Shown here: piece by piece, positions 1 to 6,537 of the stretch
How the letters are laid out: each line of letters opens with the position of its first letter
Numbering within the stretch: the first letter of the stretch is position 1
DNA from: Gammaproteobacteria bacterium
GTDB taxonomy: Bacteria > Pseudomonadota > Gammaproteobacteria > Pseudomonadales > Pseudomonadaceae
Direction: 5' to 3'
NCBI GenBank assembly: GCA_012735335.1
Contig: JAAYHO010000380.1
Span: 1 to 11,090 of the forward strand
DNA: 11,090 nt
Made by a program: the position numbers and the translations under genes
The notes under the pieces: generated by a model
Seen by the model: only the letters and a program-made list of their open reading frames with translations
Databases searched by the model: none
Told to the model about the DNA's origin: nothing

Positions 1-146
1 ACAGCCTCTACGGGCTGGAACAGAACGTGGAGAGCAATGCCCTGAACGTGCACATCCACCACCTGCGCCGCAAGCTCGCCCCGGACATCATCCAGACCAT
101 ACGCGGCCAGGGTTACCGGCTCGGCGACGAGAAGATCTCCCCATGA
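1..146 (+). CDS. OmpR/PhoB-family response regulator, C-terminal end (5' partial)
   Basis: Only the last 47 codons are present, read from base 3 to a TGA at 144-146; the receiver domain lies off the left edge. The visible part is the end of a winged-helix DNA-binding domain, with the recognition-helix segment NALNVHIHHLRRKL followed by the wing motif TIRGQGYRL. This matches the QseB/PmrA/TctD branch of OmpR-type regulators, in which the phosphorylated protein binds promoter DNA. The stop overlaps the start of the downstream kinase gene (ATGA, 143-146), so the two are translationally coupled and almost certainly form a cognate pair. The controlled genes and the signal cannot be read from this fragment. 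Confidence 0.9.
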   Translation, partial: SLYGLEQNVESNALNVHIHHLRRKLAPDIIQTIRGQGYRLGDEKISP

Positions 147-1510
147 GTCTGCGGCTACGCCTGTTGCTGGTCATCGGTATTTCTCTCAGCGTGCTGTGGA
201 GCATCATGGCCGGCTGGTTGTTCACCGACATGCGCCGCGAGCTGGAGTCGTTACTGGACAACCGCCTGCAGGCCTCGGCGCAGATGGTCGCCGGGATGAT
301 CGAGCAGATGCCGGCCGAACTGCTGACCATGAACACCGATCAGCCGCGCGTCGATATCAGCACGCTCGACGGCCTGACCTGTGAAGTCAGCATCATGCGC
401 GGCGAAATTGCCCACCGCACCCTGGTGCGGACCCAGGGTGGCCCGGTCATCAGCGAAGCCGGACCCGGCTTCAGCACCTATGAACGCAACGGCAACATCT
501 GGCGCGTCTATGTCCTGATGCAGGGTGACCTGCGCATCGCCATCGCCGACCGCATGGAGGTACGCAAGTCGCTGCTGGCGGGCATGGCACTGTCGGTGGG
601 ATTGCCCTTCGCTTTCGCTCTGCTGGGCGGGCTGATGCTGGTCTGGTGGGCTATCGGCCGGGGCCTGCAACCACTGGACCGGGTGCGCAGCCTGCTGGCC
701 CGCCGCGATCCGGCAGACCTTACCCCGCTTCCGCCGGTCAACGCACCCACCGAACTGCAGCCGCTGGTGAAAACCATACATGACCTGCTGCAACGGACCG
801 CCAAGGCCATCCGCCATGAACGCCAGTTCACCGATGATGCCGCGCACGAACTGCGCACCCCGCTGACCGCGGTGCGCACCCACCTGCAGGTAGCGCAAAT
901 GGCGCTCAGGCAAAACAAGGCAGAACAGTTGTTGCCCGAGGCGCTGGCCTCCGCCGAGCAGGGCGCCATCCGCCTGGAGGAAACGCTCGCTCAGCTGCTG
1001 ACGCTGGCCCGGCTGGACAGCGGGCAAACCCCCGCCGAAGCCCAGTCCAGCGATGTATTCGAAGCAACCAGCCAGGCACTGACCGAACTCGCCGCCCAGG
1101 ACCTGAACGCCGAAGCGCGGGTGCAGTTGATCACGCCGCCCAGCCACCAGCCCATCCTCACTGCTATCCCGCGTTCGCTGCTGGTCAGCATACTCGGCAA
1201 CCTGCTGGACAACGCCCTGCGCTATTCCCCCGCCGATCAACCCGCCTTTCTGCACCTGAGTGGCAGCCCGGATGGACAGGTACGGATTCAGGTCCGTGAC
1301 CATGGGCCCGGTCTGTCTGTTGAACAACTGGGCAACATGGATGCCCGCTTCTGGCGGGCCCGCCAGGATGAGCATGGCAGTGGCCTGGGCTTGGCCATAG
1401 TCAAACAGATCGTCGACAGGTATCAGGGCTCGATGCTCATCAGCAACCATGTAGACGGCGGGTTGGTGGTGGAGGTTCGCTTGCCCGCTGCGTCCGCTCT
1501 GGCGAACTGA
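143..1510 (+). CDS. QseC/PmrB-type two-component sensor histidine kinase
   Basis: This 455-residue inner-membrane kinase senses an unknown periplasmic signal and phosphorylates the regulator encoded just upstream. It has an N-terminal membrane segment (about residues 7-27), a periplasmic domain of roughly 115 residues resembling the two-component kinase N-terminal domain, and a second membrane segment (about 145-171). A short HAMP-like linker follows. The dimerisation and phosphoacceptor motif DDAAHELRTPL has the phosphorylated His at 235. ATP-binding motifs are the N box LGNLLDNALRYSP (N353, N357), the G1 box DHGPG (D386, G388, G390) and the G2 box GSGLGLA (412-418). All catalytic residues look intact. 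The start ATG overlaps the regulator's stop codon. The architecture resembles QseC, PmrB or TctE; the exact orthologue cannot be decided here. Confidence 0.93.
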   Translation: MSLRLRLLLVIGISLSVLWSIMAGWLFTDMRRELESLLDNRLQASAQMVAGMIEQMPAELLTMNTDQPRVDISTLDGLTCEVSIMRGEIAHRTLVRTQGGPVISEAGPGFSTYERNGNIWRVYVLMQGDLRIAIADRMEVRKSLLAGMALSVGLPFAFALLGGLMLVWWAIGRGLQPLDRVRSLLARRDPADLTPLPPVNAPTELQPLVKTIHDLLQRTAKAIRHERQFTDDAAHELRTPLTAVRTHLQVAQMALRQNKAEQLLPEALASAEQGAIRLEETLAQLLTLARLDSGQTPAEAQSSDVFEATSQALTELAAQDLNAEARVQLITPPSHQPILTAIPRSLLVSILGNLLDNALRYSPADQPAFLHLSGSPDGQVRIQVRDHGPGLSVEQLGNMDARFWRARQDEHGSGLGLAIVKQIVDRYQGSMLISNHVDGGLVVEVRLPAASALAN

Positions 1511-1564
1511 GCAGGTGAAATATGCGGGCGCTGACGGGGGGAGATCCTATGCATGGGTTAAAGC

Positions 1565-1593
1565 TTGCCAAACCCTGGCAACAACCCTAGGCT
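1565..1593 (+). promoter_or_regulatory. candidate parDE promoter with operator palindrome
   Basis: TTGCCA at 1565-1570 matches five of six bases of a sigma-70 -35 box. It is separated by 17 bases from TAGGCT at 1588-1593, a weak -10 match (three of six). The -35 box is also the left arm of an inverted repeat, TTGCCA/TGGCAA (1565-1570 and 1576-1581, 5-base centre). This is a plausible site for ParD autorepression, because ParD-family antitoxins usually bind palindromes at their own promoter. The predicted transcription start would lie at about 1600, at or beside the first ATG. The promoter call is tentative; the palindrome itself is directly visible. Confidence 0.35.
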
Positions 1594-1599
1594 CACCCC

Positions 1600-1851
1600 A
1601 TGAGCACAATGAATATCTCCCTACCAGACCACCTCAAATCCCACGTGGATGAGCAGGTCAGCCAACGCGGCTACGGCACCAGCAGCGAGTATGTGTGCGA
1701 GCTGATCAGCAAGGACCAGCAGCGCCTGCAACTGCGCAATCTGCTGCTGGCCGGAGCAGCCTCTGCGCCAATGGCTGCAGCTGATGCCAGCTATTTTGAA
1801 CAGCTTCGTGCTCGGGTGCGAAACCATACCGAAGCTGATACTCGACAGTGA
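1600..1851 (+). CDS. parD: ParD-family type II antitoxin
   Basis: This 83-residue protein would neutralise the downstream ParE toxin and repress its own operon as a DNA-binding dimer. Residues about 4-40 form the ribbon-helix-helix region (MNISLPDHLKSHVDEQV, then GYGTSSEYVCELI). The KDQQRLQLRNLLLAGA segment and the acidic C-terminal tail containing YFEQLRARV are typical of the toxin-binding part of ParD. The start is either the ATG at 1600 or the in-frame ATG at 1609, which gives MNISLP and better matches many family members. Neither has a clear Shine-Dalgarno sequence. The last codon overlaps the toxin start (GTGA, 1848-1851), which is usual for translationally coupled toxin-antitoxin operons. 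Confidence 0.9.
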   Translation: MSTMNISLPDHLKSHVDEQVSQRGYGTSSEYVCELISKDQQRLQLRNLLLAGAASAPMAAADASYFEQLRARVRNHTEADTRQ

Positions 1852-2174
1852 CACCCAAACCAGTCATCCCACGTGAACAGGCCAACCTGGACGTAGATGA
1901 TGCCCTTGTCTACTACCTGACTGAAGCTGGCGAGCCAACAGCACTTGGCTTTATTGATGCGCTGGAGAAAGCTTATAACCATATCAGTCGCCATCCAGCC
2001 ACCGGCTCCTCGCGCTACGCTCATGAACTCAACCTGCCTGATCTGCGCTCCTGGCAACTGCCCCGCTACCCGTACATGGCATTTTACATTGAGCACACTG
2101 ACTACATAGATGTGTGGCGAATACTGCACAGTGAGCGGGATATCCCGGCGTGGATACGCGAACCGACAGGGTGA
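1848..2174 (+). CDS. parE: ParE-family type II toxin
   Basis: This 108-residue RelE/ParE-superfamily toxin begins at a GTG overlapping the antitoxin stop. ParE proteins studied in other bacteria poison DNA gyrase. Family features seen include the N-terminal ANLDVDDALVYYLTEAGE helical region, a second helix ALGFIDALEKAYNHISRHPATGSSRYA, and the C-terminal strands LRSWQLPRYPYMAFYIEHTDYIDVWRILHSERDIPAWI. Its length is close to the usual 95-110 residues and no disruption is seen, so the toxin is probably functional. The base composition is lower in G+C than in many neighbouring genes (I count 99 of 180 bases over 1921-2100), consistent with acquisition as a cassette. Confidence is high for the family and moderate for gyrase as the target. 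Confidence 0.9.
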   Translation: MTPKPVIPREQANLDVDDALVYYLTEAGEPTALGFIDALEKAYNHISRHPATGSSRYAHELNLPDLRSWQLPRYPYMAFYIEHTDYIDVWRILHSERDIPAWIREPTG

Positions 2175-2236
2175 TGTAGCCGCACGTCATTCTGATCTCC
2201 CCCCTTTCCCAATGACAACTATCCCGCAGAGAGGAT

Positions 2237-3658
2237 ATGGCGCAATTCACAAAACCGCGCCACAATAGCGCCACAACATTGAAAACGGCGCCACTGCTCA
2301 TGTCCTCCAGCAAGCTTCTGCACAGCATCCAGTCTGCACCCAACGGTCTCGGCCTGACCGAGCTGCTGCAGCTGCATCCGGAGATTCCCCGGCGCACCGC
2401 CCAACGTCATATTGCTCAGTTGTTGCGTGATAACAGCATCATCGCCATCGGCGAGGCCCGCGCACGGCGCTATCACCCTGCCCTGCCGCAACCTGGAGTT
2501 GCAGAGCCTGGCCCGGCTAAGCAGGATGCCTTTCCCGACTTCATTCCCCTGTCCGTTGAAAGCCGAGATGTGCTTGCCTATATCGAGCAGCCCCTTGCGG
2601 CGCGGAAGCCGGTGGGCTATCAAGCGGACTTTCTGCAGAGCTATCAACCCAACGAGACCTGGTACCTGTCCGCGCCACTGCGTCGGCAACTGCACCGAAT
2701 GGGAACAACCGGCACCGCCGATCAGCCCGTAGGTACCTACAGCCGGGCCATTCTCAACCGTCTGCTGATCGATCTGTCCTGGGCATCCAGCCACCTGGAG
2801 GGCAATACTTATTCCCGTCTCGATACCCGGGAACTGATCACCCACGGCAAAGCCGCCGCAGGCAAGGCAGCAATCGAGACACAGATGATTCTGAACCACA
2901 AGACAGCCATCGAGCTGCTGGTCGAGGGGCTGGAGCATGCCGAGTTCAATCGCTACACCCTGATGAATCTGCACAGTGCGCTGGCAGAAAACCTGTTGCC
3001 CAACCCTGCTGATGAAGGGCGCATCCGCCAGCACGCAGTGGATATCGGCCAGAGCGTCTATCGACCGCTCTCCACGGCGCAGCAGATAGAGGAGTCGCTG
3101 GATCTGCTGTTGCACAAGGCCGGGCAGATCAACGACCCCTTCGAGCAGTCCTTCTTCATGATGGTGCACCTGCCCTATCTGCAGCCCTTTGCCGATATCA
3201 ACAAGCGCACCTCCCGACTGGCGGCAAACCTGCCGCTGTTTCGTGCCAACCTATGTCCGCTGACCTTTCTCGATGTACCCGAACAGGCATACCGCCGCGC
3301 CATCCTCGGCGTGTATGAAATGACCCGCATCGAGTTGTTGCGTGATCTCTATGTATGGGCCTATGAGCGCTCGACCCAGGAGTACCTGGCAATCAAGCGC
3401 GGCCTCGCTGAGCCCGACCCGCTGCGACTCGCCTGGCGCGATCTAATCAAGCAGACCATCCACACGGTGGTCACCACACCCGAGGCTGACCCGCTCGGAC
3501 TCATCGAACAGGCTGTGTCCCTCGCTGTTCCGGCAGCGGAACGGGCCAGCGTGCAGGCGTTGATCATCGAAGAGTTGAAACGCCTGCACGAGGGAGTGCT
3601 GGCCCGCTATGGGCTGCGCCCATCGGAATACCTGGCCTGGCGGGCGCGGCAGCGCTGA
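2237..3658 (+). CDS. Fic-fold protein with N-terminal winged helix; degenerate Fic motif
   Basis: This 473-residue protein has three regions. Residues about 24-80 (KLLHSIQSAPNGLGLTELLQL, then RRTAQRHIAQLLRDNSII) look like a winged helix-turn-helix. The middle is a Fic domain, and the C-terminal region is helical. Canonical Fic enzymes transfer AMP using HxFx(D/E)GN(G/K)RxxR. Here the loop is QPFADINKRTSR (316-327), with the catalytic His replaced by Gln (codon cag at 3182-3184) and the first Gly by Ile. The inhibitory-helix motif SSHLEGN (184-190), matching (S/T)xxxE(G/N), is intact. AMP transfer is therefore doubtful; nucleotide sensing linked to DNA binding is an alternative. The first ATG has a purine-rich AGAGGA only one base upstream, so M22 (2300) is a possible start. 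The gene begins 62 bases after parE on the same strand. Confidence 0.85.
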   Translation: MAQFTKPRHNSATTLKTAPLLMSSSKLLHSIQSAPNGLGLTELLQLHPEIPRRTAQRHIAQLLRDNSIIAIGEARARRYHPALPQPGVAEPGPAKQDAFPDFIPLSVESRDVLAYIEQPLAARKPVGYQADFLQSYQPNETWYLSAPLRRQLHRMGTTGTADQPVGTYSRAILNRLLIDLSWASSHLEGNTYSRLDTRELITHGKAAAGKAAIETQMILNHKTAIELLVEGLEHAEFNRYTLMNLHSALAENLLPNPADEGRIRQHAVDIGQSVYRPLSTAQQIEESLDLLLHKAGQINDPFEQSFFMMVHLPYLQPFADINKRTSRLAANLPLFRANLCPLTFLDVPEQAYRRAILGVYEMTRIELLRDLYVWAYERSTQEYLAIKRGLAEPDPLRLAWRDLIKQTIHTVVTTPEADPLGLIEQAVSLAVPAAERASVQALIIEELKRLHEGVLARYGLRPSEYLAWRARQR

Positions 3659-3689
3659 GATTTAATGGGGGCAGCGTGAACAAGGCAAC

Positions 3690-3717
3690 CTGAAACTGGC
3701 TGCGGCAGCCGGTTCAG
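3690..3717. terminator. hairpin between convergent fic and aidB-like genes
   Basis: CTGAA-A-CTGGCT (3690-3701) pairs with AGCCGGTTCAG (3707-3717) around a 5-base loop, with one bulged A and one G-T wobble. It lies between the ends of a plus-strand and a minus-strand gene. In the minus-strand reading the stem is followed by GTTGCCTTGTT, a modest T-rich stretch, so it best serves the minus-strand gene. The lack of a clean T run limits confidence. Confidence 0.4.
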
Positions 3718-3732
3718 CAATCGGTAAGGCTG

Positions 3733-5376
3733 TTACCAGCCCATGGCCCTTTCAATCAACAGATCCTGGGCATCCAGTGGGCCGAGGCAGCCCAGCGCAA
3801 AGCCGCGCTCGTTACCCAGCCGGGCCCGGCAGAAGGTCTCGGCGATCTGCGGGTTATCAGCGCGCAGCAGCTGTGAGGCCTGCAGCGCCAGCCCGGTTCT
3901 TTCCACCAGCAGGCGCGAGCGCATTTCCAGGTCGTTGGGGTCATCGAAGGCCTGGGTCAGCCAGTCCAGTTGACGGTCATAGTCGGCGTTCATGCCGCGG
4001 GCGGCGAACAGTTCGGCAAACAGCGCCTCGCGGGTTTCCGGCTCCCGGCGCAGGGCACGCAGCACGTCCAGACACTGGACGTTACCGCTGCCCTCCCAGA
4101 TCGAGTTGAGCGGTGCCTGGCGGTACAGGCGGGGCAGGATGTTTTCCTCGACATAGCCCAGCCCACCCAGGCATTCCTGGGCCTCGTTGGTCACCAGCGG
4201 GCCGCGCTTGCAGATCAGGTATTTGCCGATGGCAGTGGCAATCCGGGCGAAGGCCGCTTGCTGCTCGTCCCGATGGGAGCCATCCACTGCCGCCGCCACG
4301 CGCATGGTCAGGGCCACCGCCGCTTCGTTTTCCAACGCCAGATCGGCCAGTACGTTGCGCATCAGCGGCTGGTCGATCAGTACCCGACCGAAGGCCGAGC
4401 GCTGACGCACATGATTCAACGCTTGGGTCAGCGCCTGACGCATCATGCCCGCCGAGCCGATCATGCAGTCGAGGCGGGTCAGCGCGACCATTTCCAGAAT
4501 GGTCGCCACGCCGCGCCCCTCCTGCCCTACCAGCCAGGCGGTGGCACCGAGGAACTCGACTTCGGAGGAGGCGTTGCTCCAGTCACCGAGCTTGTCCTTG
4601 AGCCGCTGCACCCGCACCGCATTCAGCGAGCCGTCCGCCAGCACCCGGGGCAGCAGGAAGCAGCCGACGCCCTGGCCGGTCTGGGCCAGCACCAGATGGG
4701 CGTCGCACATGGGCGCGGAGAAGAAGAACTTGTGCCCCACCAGCCGGTAGCTGCCATCCTCCTGCAGCAGGGCCTGGGTGGTATTGGCGCGCACATCCGA
4801 GCCGCCCTGTTTCTCGGTCATGCCCATGCCGATGGTGCAGCCACTCTTCTCGGCAGCAGGCAGGGAGCGGGGATCGTATTCACTGGACAGCAGGCGCGGC
4901 ACCCACTCCGCAGCCAGTTCGGGGCTGTGGCGCAGGGCGGGAATGGAGGCATAGGTCATGGTCAGAGGGCAGCAGGTACCGGCATCGGCCTGGCTGTACA
5001 GGTACATCAGACCGGCACGGGCGACATGGGCACCGGGGCGCTGCTGATTGTTCCAGGCAAAACTGTGCATCTGGCTGGCCATGGCGGCAGCCATCAACTG
5101 GTGGTAGGCCGGATGGAACTCAACCTCGTCGATGCGCCGACCGTACCGATCGAAGCTGTGCAGTTCCGGGCGGTGCCGGTTGGCCAGCTCACCGGGCTCC
5201 ATCAGCTCATGACCGGTCAGCTCGCCCAGCGCATCCAGCTCCTCACTGGCCCAGTCGCCGCCGTGGCGGGCGATGGCCTGCTGCAACGGCAGATCACTGC
5301 GCCAGAGATTGTAGCCGGGCATGGGCTCGGGCTGGTTGTGGACTTCATGGGTAAGGAACCGCGCTTCGACCGACAC
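3733..5376 (-). CDS. AidB-like acyl-CoA dehydrogenase
   Basis: This 547-residue FAD flavoprotein of the acyl-CoA dehydrogenase superfamily is close in length to E. coli AidB (541). Motifs include the N-terminal AidB signature (LHSFDRYGRRIDEVEFHPAYH), TEKQGGSD (187-194) for flavin and substrate binding, RSAFG (326-330), ECLGGLGYVEEN, and NSIWEGSGNVQCLDVLR. Glu428 of the last motif sits at the usual catalytic-base position. The extra C-terminal region of about 100 residues is the part that binds DNA in E. coli AidB, which is linked to alkylation defence. Many AidB-like proteins may instead oxidise acyl-CoAs. The start is a GTG at 5374-5376, backed by GGAGGAT 7 bases upstream. No ada gene is nearby. 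The leader holds a long palindrome that would cover this ribosome-binding site. Confidence 0.9.
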   Translation of the reverse strand: MSVEARFLTHEVHNQPEPMPGYNLWRSDLPLQQAIARHGGDWASEELDALGELTGHELMEPGELANRHRPELHSFDRYGRRIDEVEFHPAYHQLMAAAMASQMHSFAWNNQQRPGAHVARAGLMYLYSQADAGTCCPLTMTYASIPALRHSPELAAEWVPRLLSSEYDPRSLPAAEKSGCTIGMGMTEKQGGSDVRANTTQALLQEDGSYRLVGHKFFFSAPMCDAHLVLAQTGQGVGCFLLPRVLADGSLNAVRVQRLKDKLGDWSNASSEVEFLGATAWLVGQEGRGVATILEMVALTRLDCMIGSAGMMRQALTQALNHVRQRSAFGRVLIDQPLMRNVLADLALENEAAVALTMRVAAAVDGSHRDEQQAAFARIATAIGKYLICKRGPLVTNEAQECLGGLGYVEENILPRLYRQAPLNSIWEGSGNVQCLDVLRALRREPETREALFAELFAARGMNADYDRQLDWLTQAFDDPNDLEMRSRLLVERTGLALQASQLLRADNPQIAETFCRARLGNERGFALGCLGPLDAQDLLIERAMGW

Positions 5377-5383
5377 TGTTGTT

Positions 5384-5430
5384 ATCCTCCGCAGGGTATG
5401 CCTCGAAATTACACATACCCTCGGGAGGAT
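5384..5430 (-). promoter_or_regulatory. long palindrome covering the ribosome-binding site of the AidB-like gene
   Basis: ATCCTCC (5384-5390) and AGGGTATG (5393-5400) are mirrored by CATACCCT (5414-5421) and GGAGGAT (5424-5430). This gives 17-position arms with only two mismatches (5391/5423 and 5392/5422) around a 13-base centre. In the minus-strand transcript the downstream arm contains the Shine-Dalgarno sequence GGAGGAT, which would be paired with ATCCTCC. It could be a ribosome-binding-site-masking RNA stem or a repressor operator in DNA. The centre contains TGTAAT in the minus reading, a possible -10 box without a good -35. Confidence 0.6.
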
Positions 5431-5442
5431 GCCACAGGCAGA

Positions 5443-5475
5443 ACCGGCGGGTCAGGGGCTTGCCCTGCCGCCGGT
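5443..5475. terminator. strong stem-loop between ypfJ and the AidB-like gene
   Basis: ACCGGCGG (5443-5450) pairs with CCGCCGGT (5468-5475), and CAGGG (5453-5457) pairs with CCCTG (5463-5467), leaving a two-base GT bulge and a 5-base loop. The stem lies 12 bases after the ypfJ stop codon in the minus reading. It fits a transcription terminator for ypfJ, although the following bases (TTCTGCC) are not a true T run. It could also be part of the leader of the downstream gene. Confidence 0.45.
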
Positions 5476-5487
5476 CGGAGTCCGGGC

Positions 5488-6378
5488 TCATATCTGCCCG
5501 GAGAAGGTATCGCACCGGGTCATGTCACCGCTCTCGAATCCACGCTTGAACCAGCTGACCCGCTGGGCCGAGGTGCCATGGGTAAAGCTGTCCGGCACCA
5601 CCTCACCGCCGCTGCGCTTCTGCAACCGGTCGTCACCAATGGCTGCGGCGGCCTGCAGCGCTTCCTCCAGATCCCCCGGCTCCAGCATATTGCTGTAGCG
5701 ATGGGCCGCATGCCCCCAGACCCCGGCGAAGCAATCGGCCTGCAGCTCCTGACGTACCGACAGAGCGTTGACCGCCGCAGCCGACTTGCCACGGCCCGCA
5801 TTGCGCACCTGCTGGCTGATACCGAGCACGGTCTGGATATGGTGACCCACCTCGTGGGCCACCACATAGGCCTGGGCAAAATCCCCCGGCGCGCCGAGCT
5901 GACGATCCAGATCCCGGAAGAAGCTCAGGTCCAGGTACACCTTGCGATCGGCCGGGCAGTAGAAGGGGCCGACCGCCGAACTGGCACTGCCGCAGGCGGA
6001 TGACACCCGTTGGCTGAACAGTACCAGCACCGGCTCCTCATACTGTTTACCGGACTGAGCGAAGATCTTCTGCCAGGTCTGCTCGGTATCGGCCAGCACC
6101 ACGGACACGAATTCGGCCAGCTCCTGCTCCTCGGCGGAGAAGCTGGCGGTCTGCTGCGGCATGGGGCCACCCAGTTGCAGCAGGTCGATACCCAGCATGC
6201 GCGCGCCGAAGAAGGCCACCACACCGACCACCAGCAACATGCGCCCGCCCTTGCTGCGCAGCAACCAGGGCAGCACCCTCATCAGCAATAACAACCCACC
6301 GCCGCCACCGGCAGCACGCATGGGCTGCCCACGCCGGTCATCGATATTGCGGCTCTGCCGCCTGCCTCGCCAATCCAT
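5488..6378 (-). CDS. ypfJ: YpfJ-type neutral zinc metallopeptidase
   Basis: This 296-residue protein carries the gluzincin motif HEVGH (175-179) within YVVAHEVGHHIQTVLG. A second conserved segment, RQELQADCFAGVW (209-221), contains Glu211, the likely third zinc ligand. The N-terminus has the family opening MDWRGRRQSRNIDDRRG, a glycine run, and one membrane segment (about 47-66). A conserved central stretch with cysteines (SSACGSASSAVGPFYCPADRKVYLDLSFF) follows, so the catalytic domain is probably periplasmic. The start ATG has GGAGAG six bases upstream. The natural substrate of YpfJ proteins is not established. It diverges from the sugar dehydrogenase gene across a 159-base gap and is followed by a strong hairpin, suggesting a separate unit from the AidB-like gene. 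Confidence 0.92.
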   Translation of the reverse strand: MDWRGRRQSRNIDDRRGQPMRAAGGGGGLLLLMRVLPWLLRSKGGRMLLVVGVVAFFGARMLGIDLLQLGGPMPQQTASFSAEEQELAEFVSVVLADTEQTWQKIFAQSGKQYEEPVLVLFSQRVSSACGSASSAVGPFYCPADRKVYLDLSFFRDLDRQLGAPGDFAQAYVVAHEVGHHIQTVLGISQQVRNAGRGKSAAAVNALSVRQELQADCFAGVWGHAAHRYSNMLEPGDLEEALQAAAAIGDDRLQKRSGGEVVPDSFTHGTSAQRVSWFKRGFESGDMTRCDTFSGQI

Positions 6379-6464
6379 TCCATTCTCTCCAGTGAACCCG
6401 CCTGCCGCCTAGTGTAGCGCCCCGACCGCAATAAGGATCAGACCCGCGCCGCTTTTTCAGCGAC

Positions 6465-6492
6465 TTGCCAAACACTTCAGGACACCTACTAT
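6465..6492 (+). promoter_or_regulatory. candidate sigma-70 promoter of the sugar dehydrogenase gene
   Basis: TTGCCA (6465-6470) and TACTAT (6487-6492) are separated by 16 bases in the 159-base divergent gap. The expected transcript start, at about 6499, leaves a leader of about 39 bases containing GGAG at 6529-6532, five bases before the ATG. Both boxes are near-consensus, but no other evidence is available. No convincing promoter was found for the divergent ypfJ. Confidence 0.4.
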
Positions 6493-6537
6493 GAAGGGTC
6501 GATAACCCATCTGGAAACACCGGACACAGGAGCTGTC

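Noticed and set aside
251..1450. A 399-codon open frame antisense to the sensor kinase
   Set aside because: The plus-strand frame has every kinase motif; the antisense product has no recognisable domain and a composition typical of shadow frames.
1564..1573. CTTGCCAAAC shared with 6464-6473 as a common regulatory site
   Set aside because: A 10-base match between two sites in 11 kb is expected by chance many times over, and both simply contain a -35-like TTGCCA.
5408..5413. TGTAAT (minus reading) as a -10 box of the AidB-like gene
   Set aside because: The -10 match is good, but the sequence 16-18 bases upstream has no credible -35, so I did not list it as a promoter by itself.
3970..6003. 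A very long open frame on the plus strand opposite the AidB-like gene and ypfJ
   Set aside because: It runs antisense to two clear enzymes, is His/Gln/Gly-rich without family motifs, and is the usual by-product of GC-rich codon use. It also crosses two strong intergenic stem-loops.
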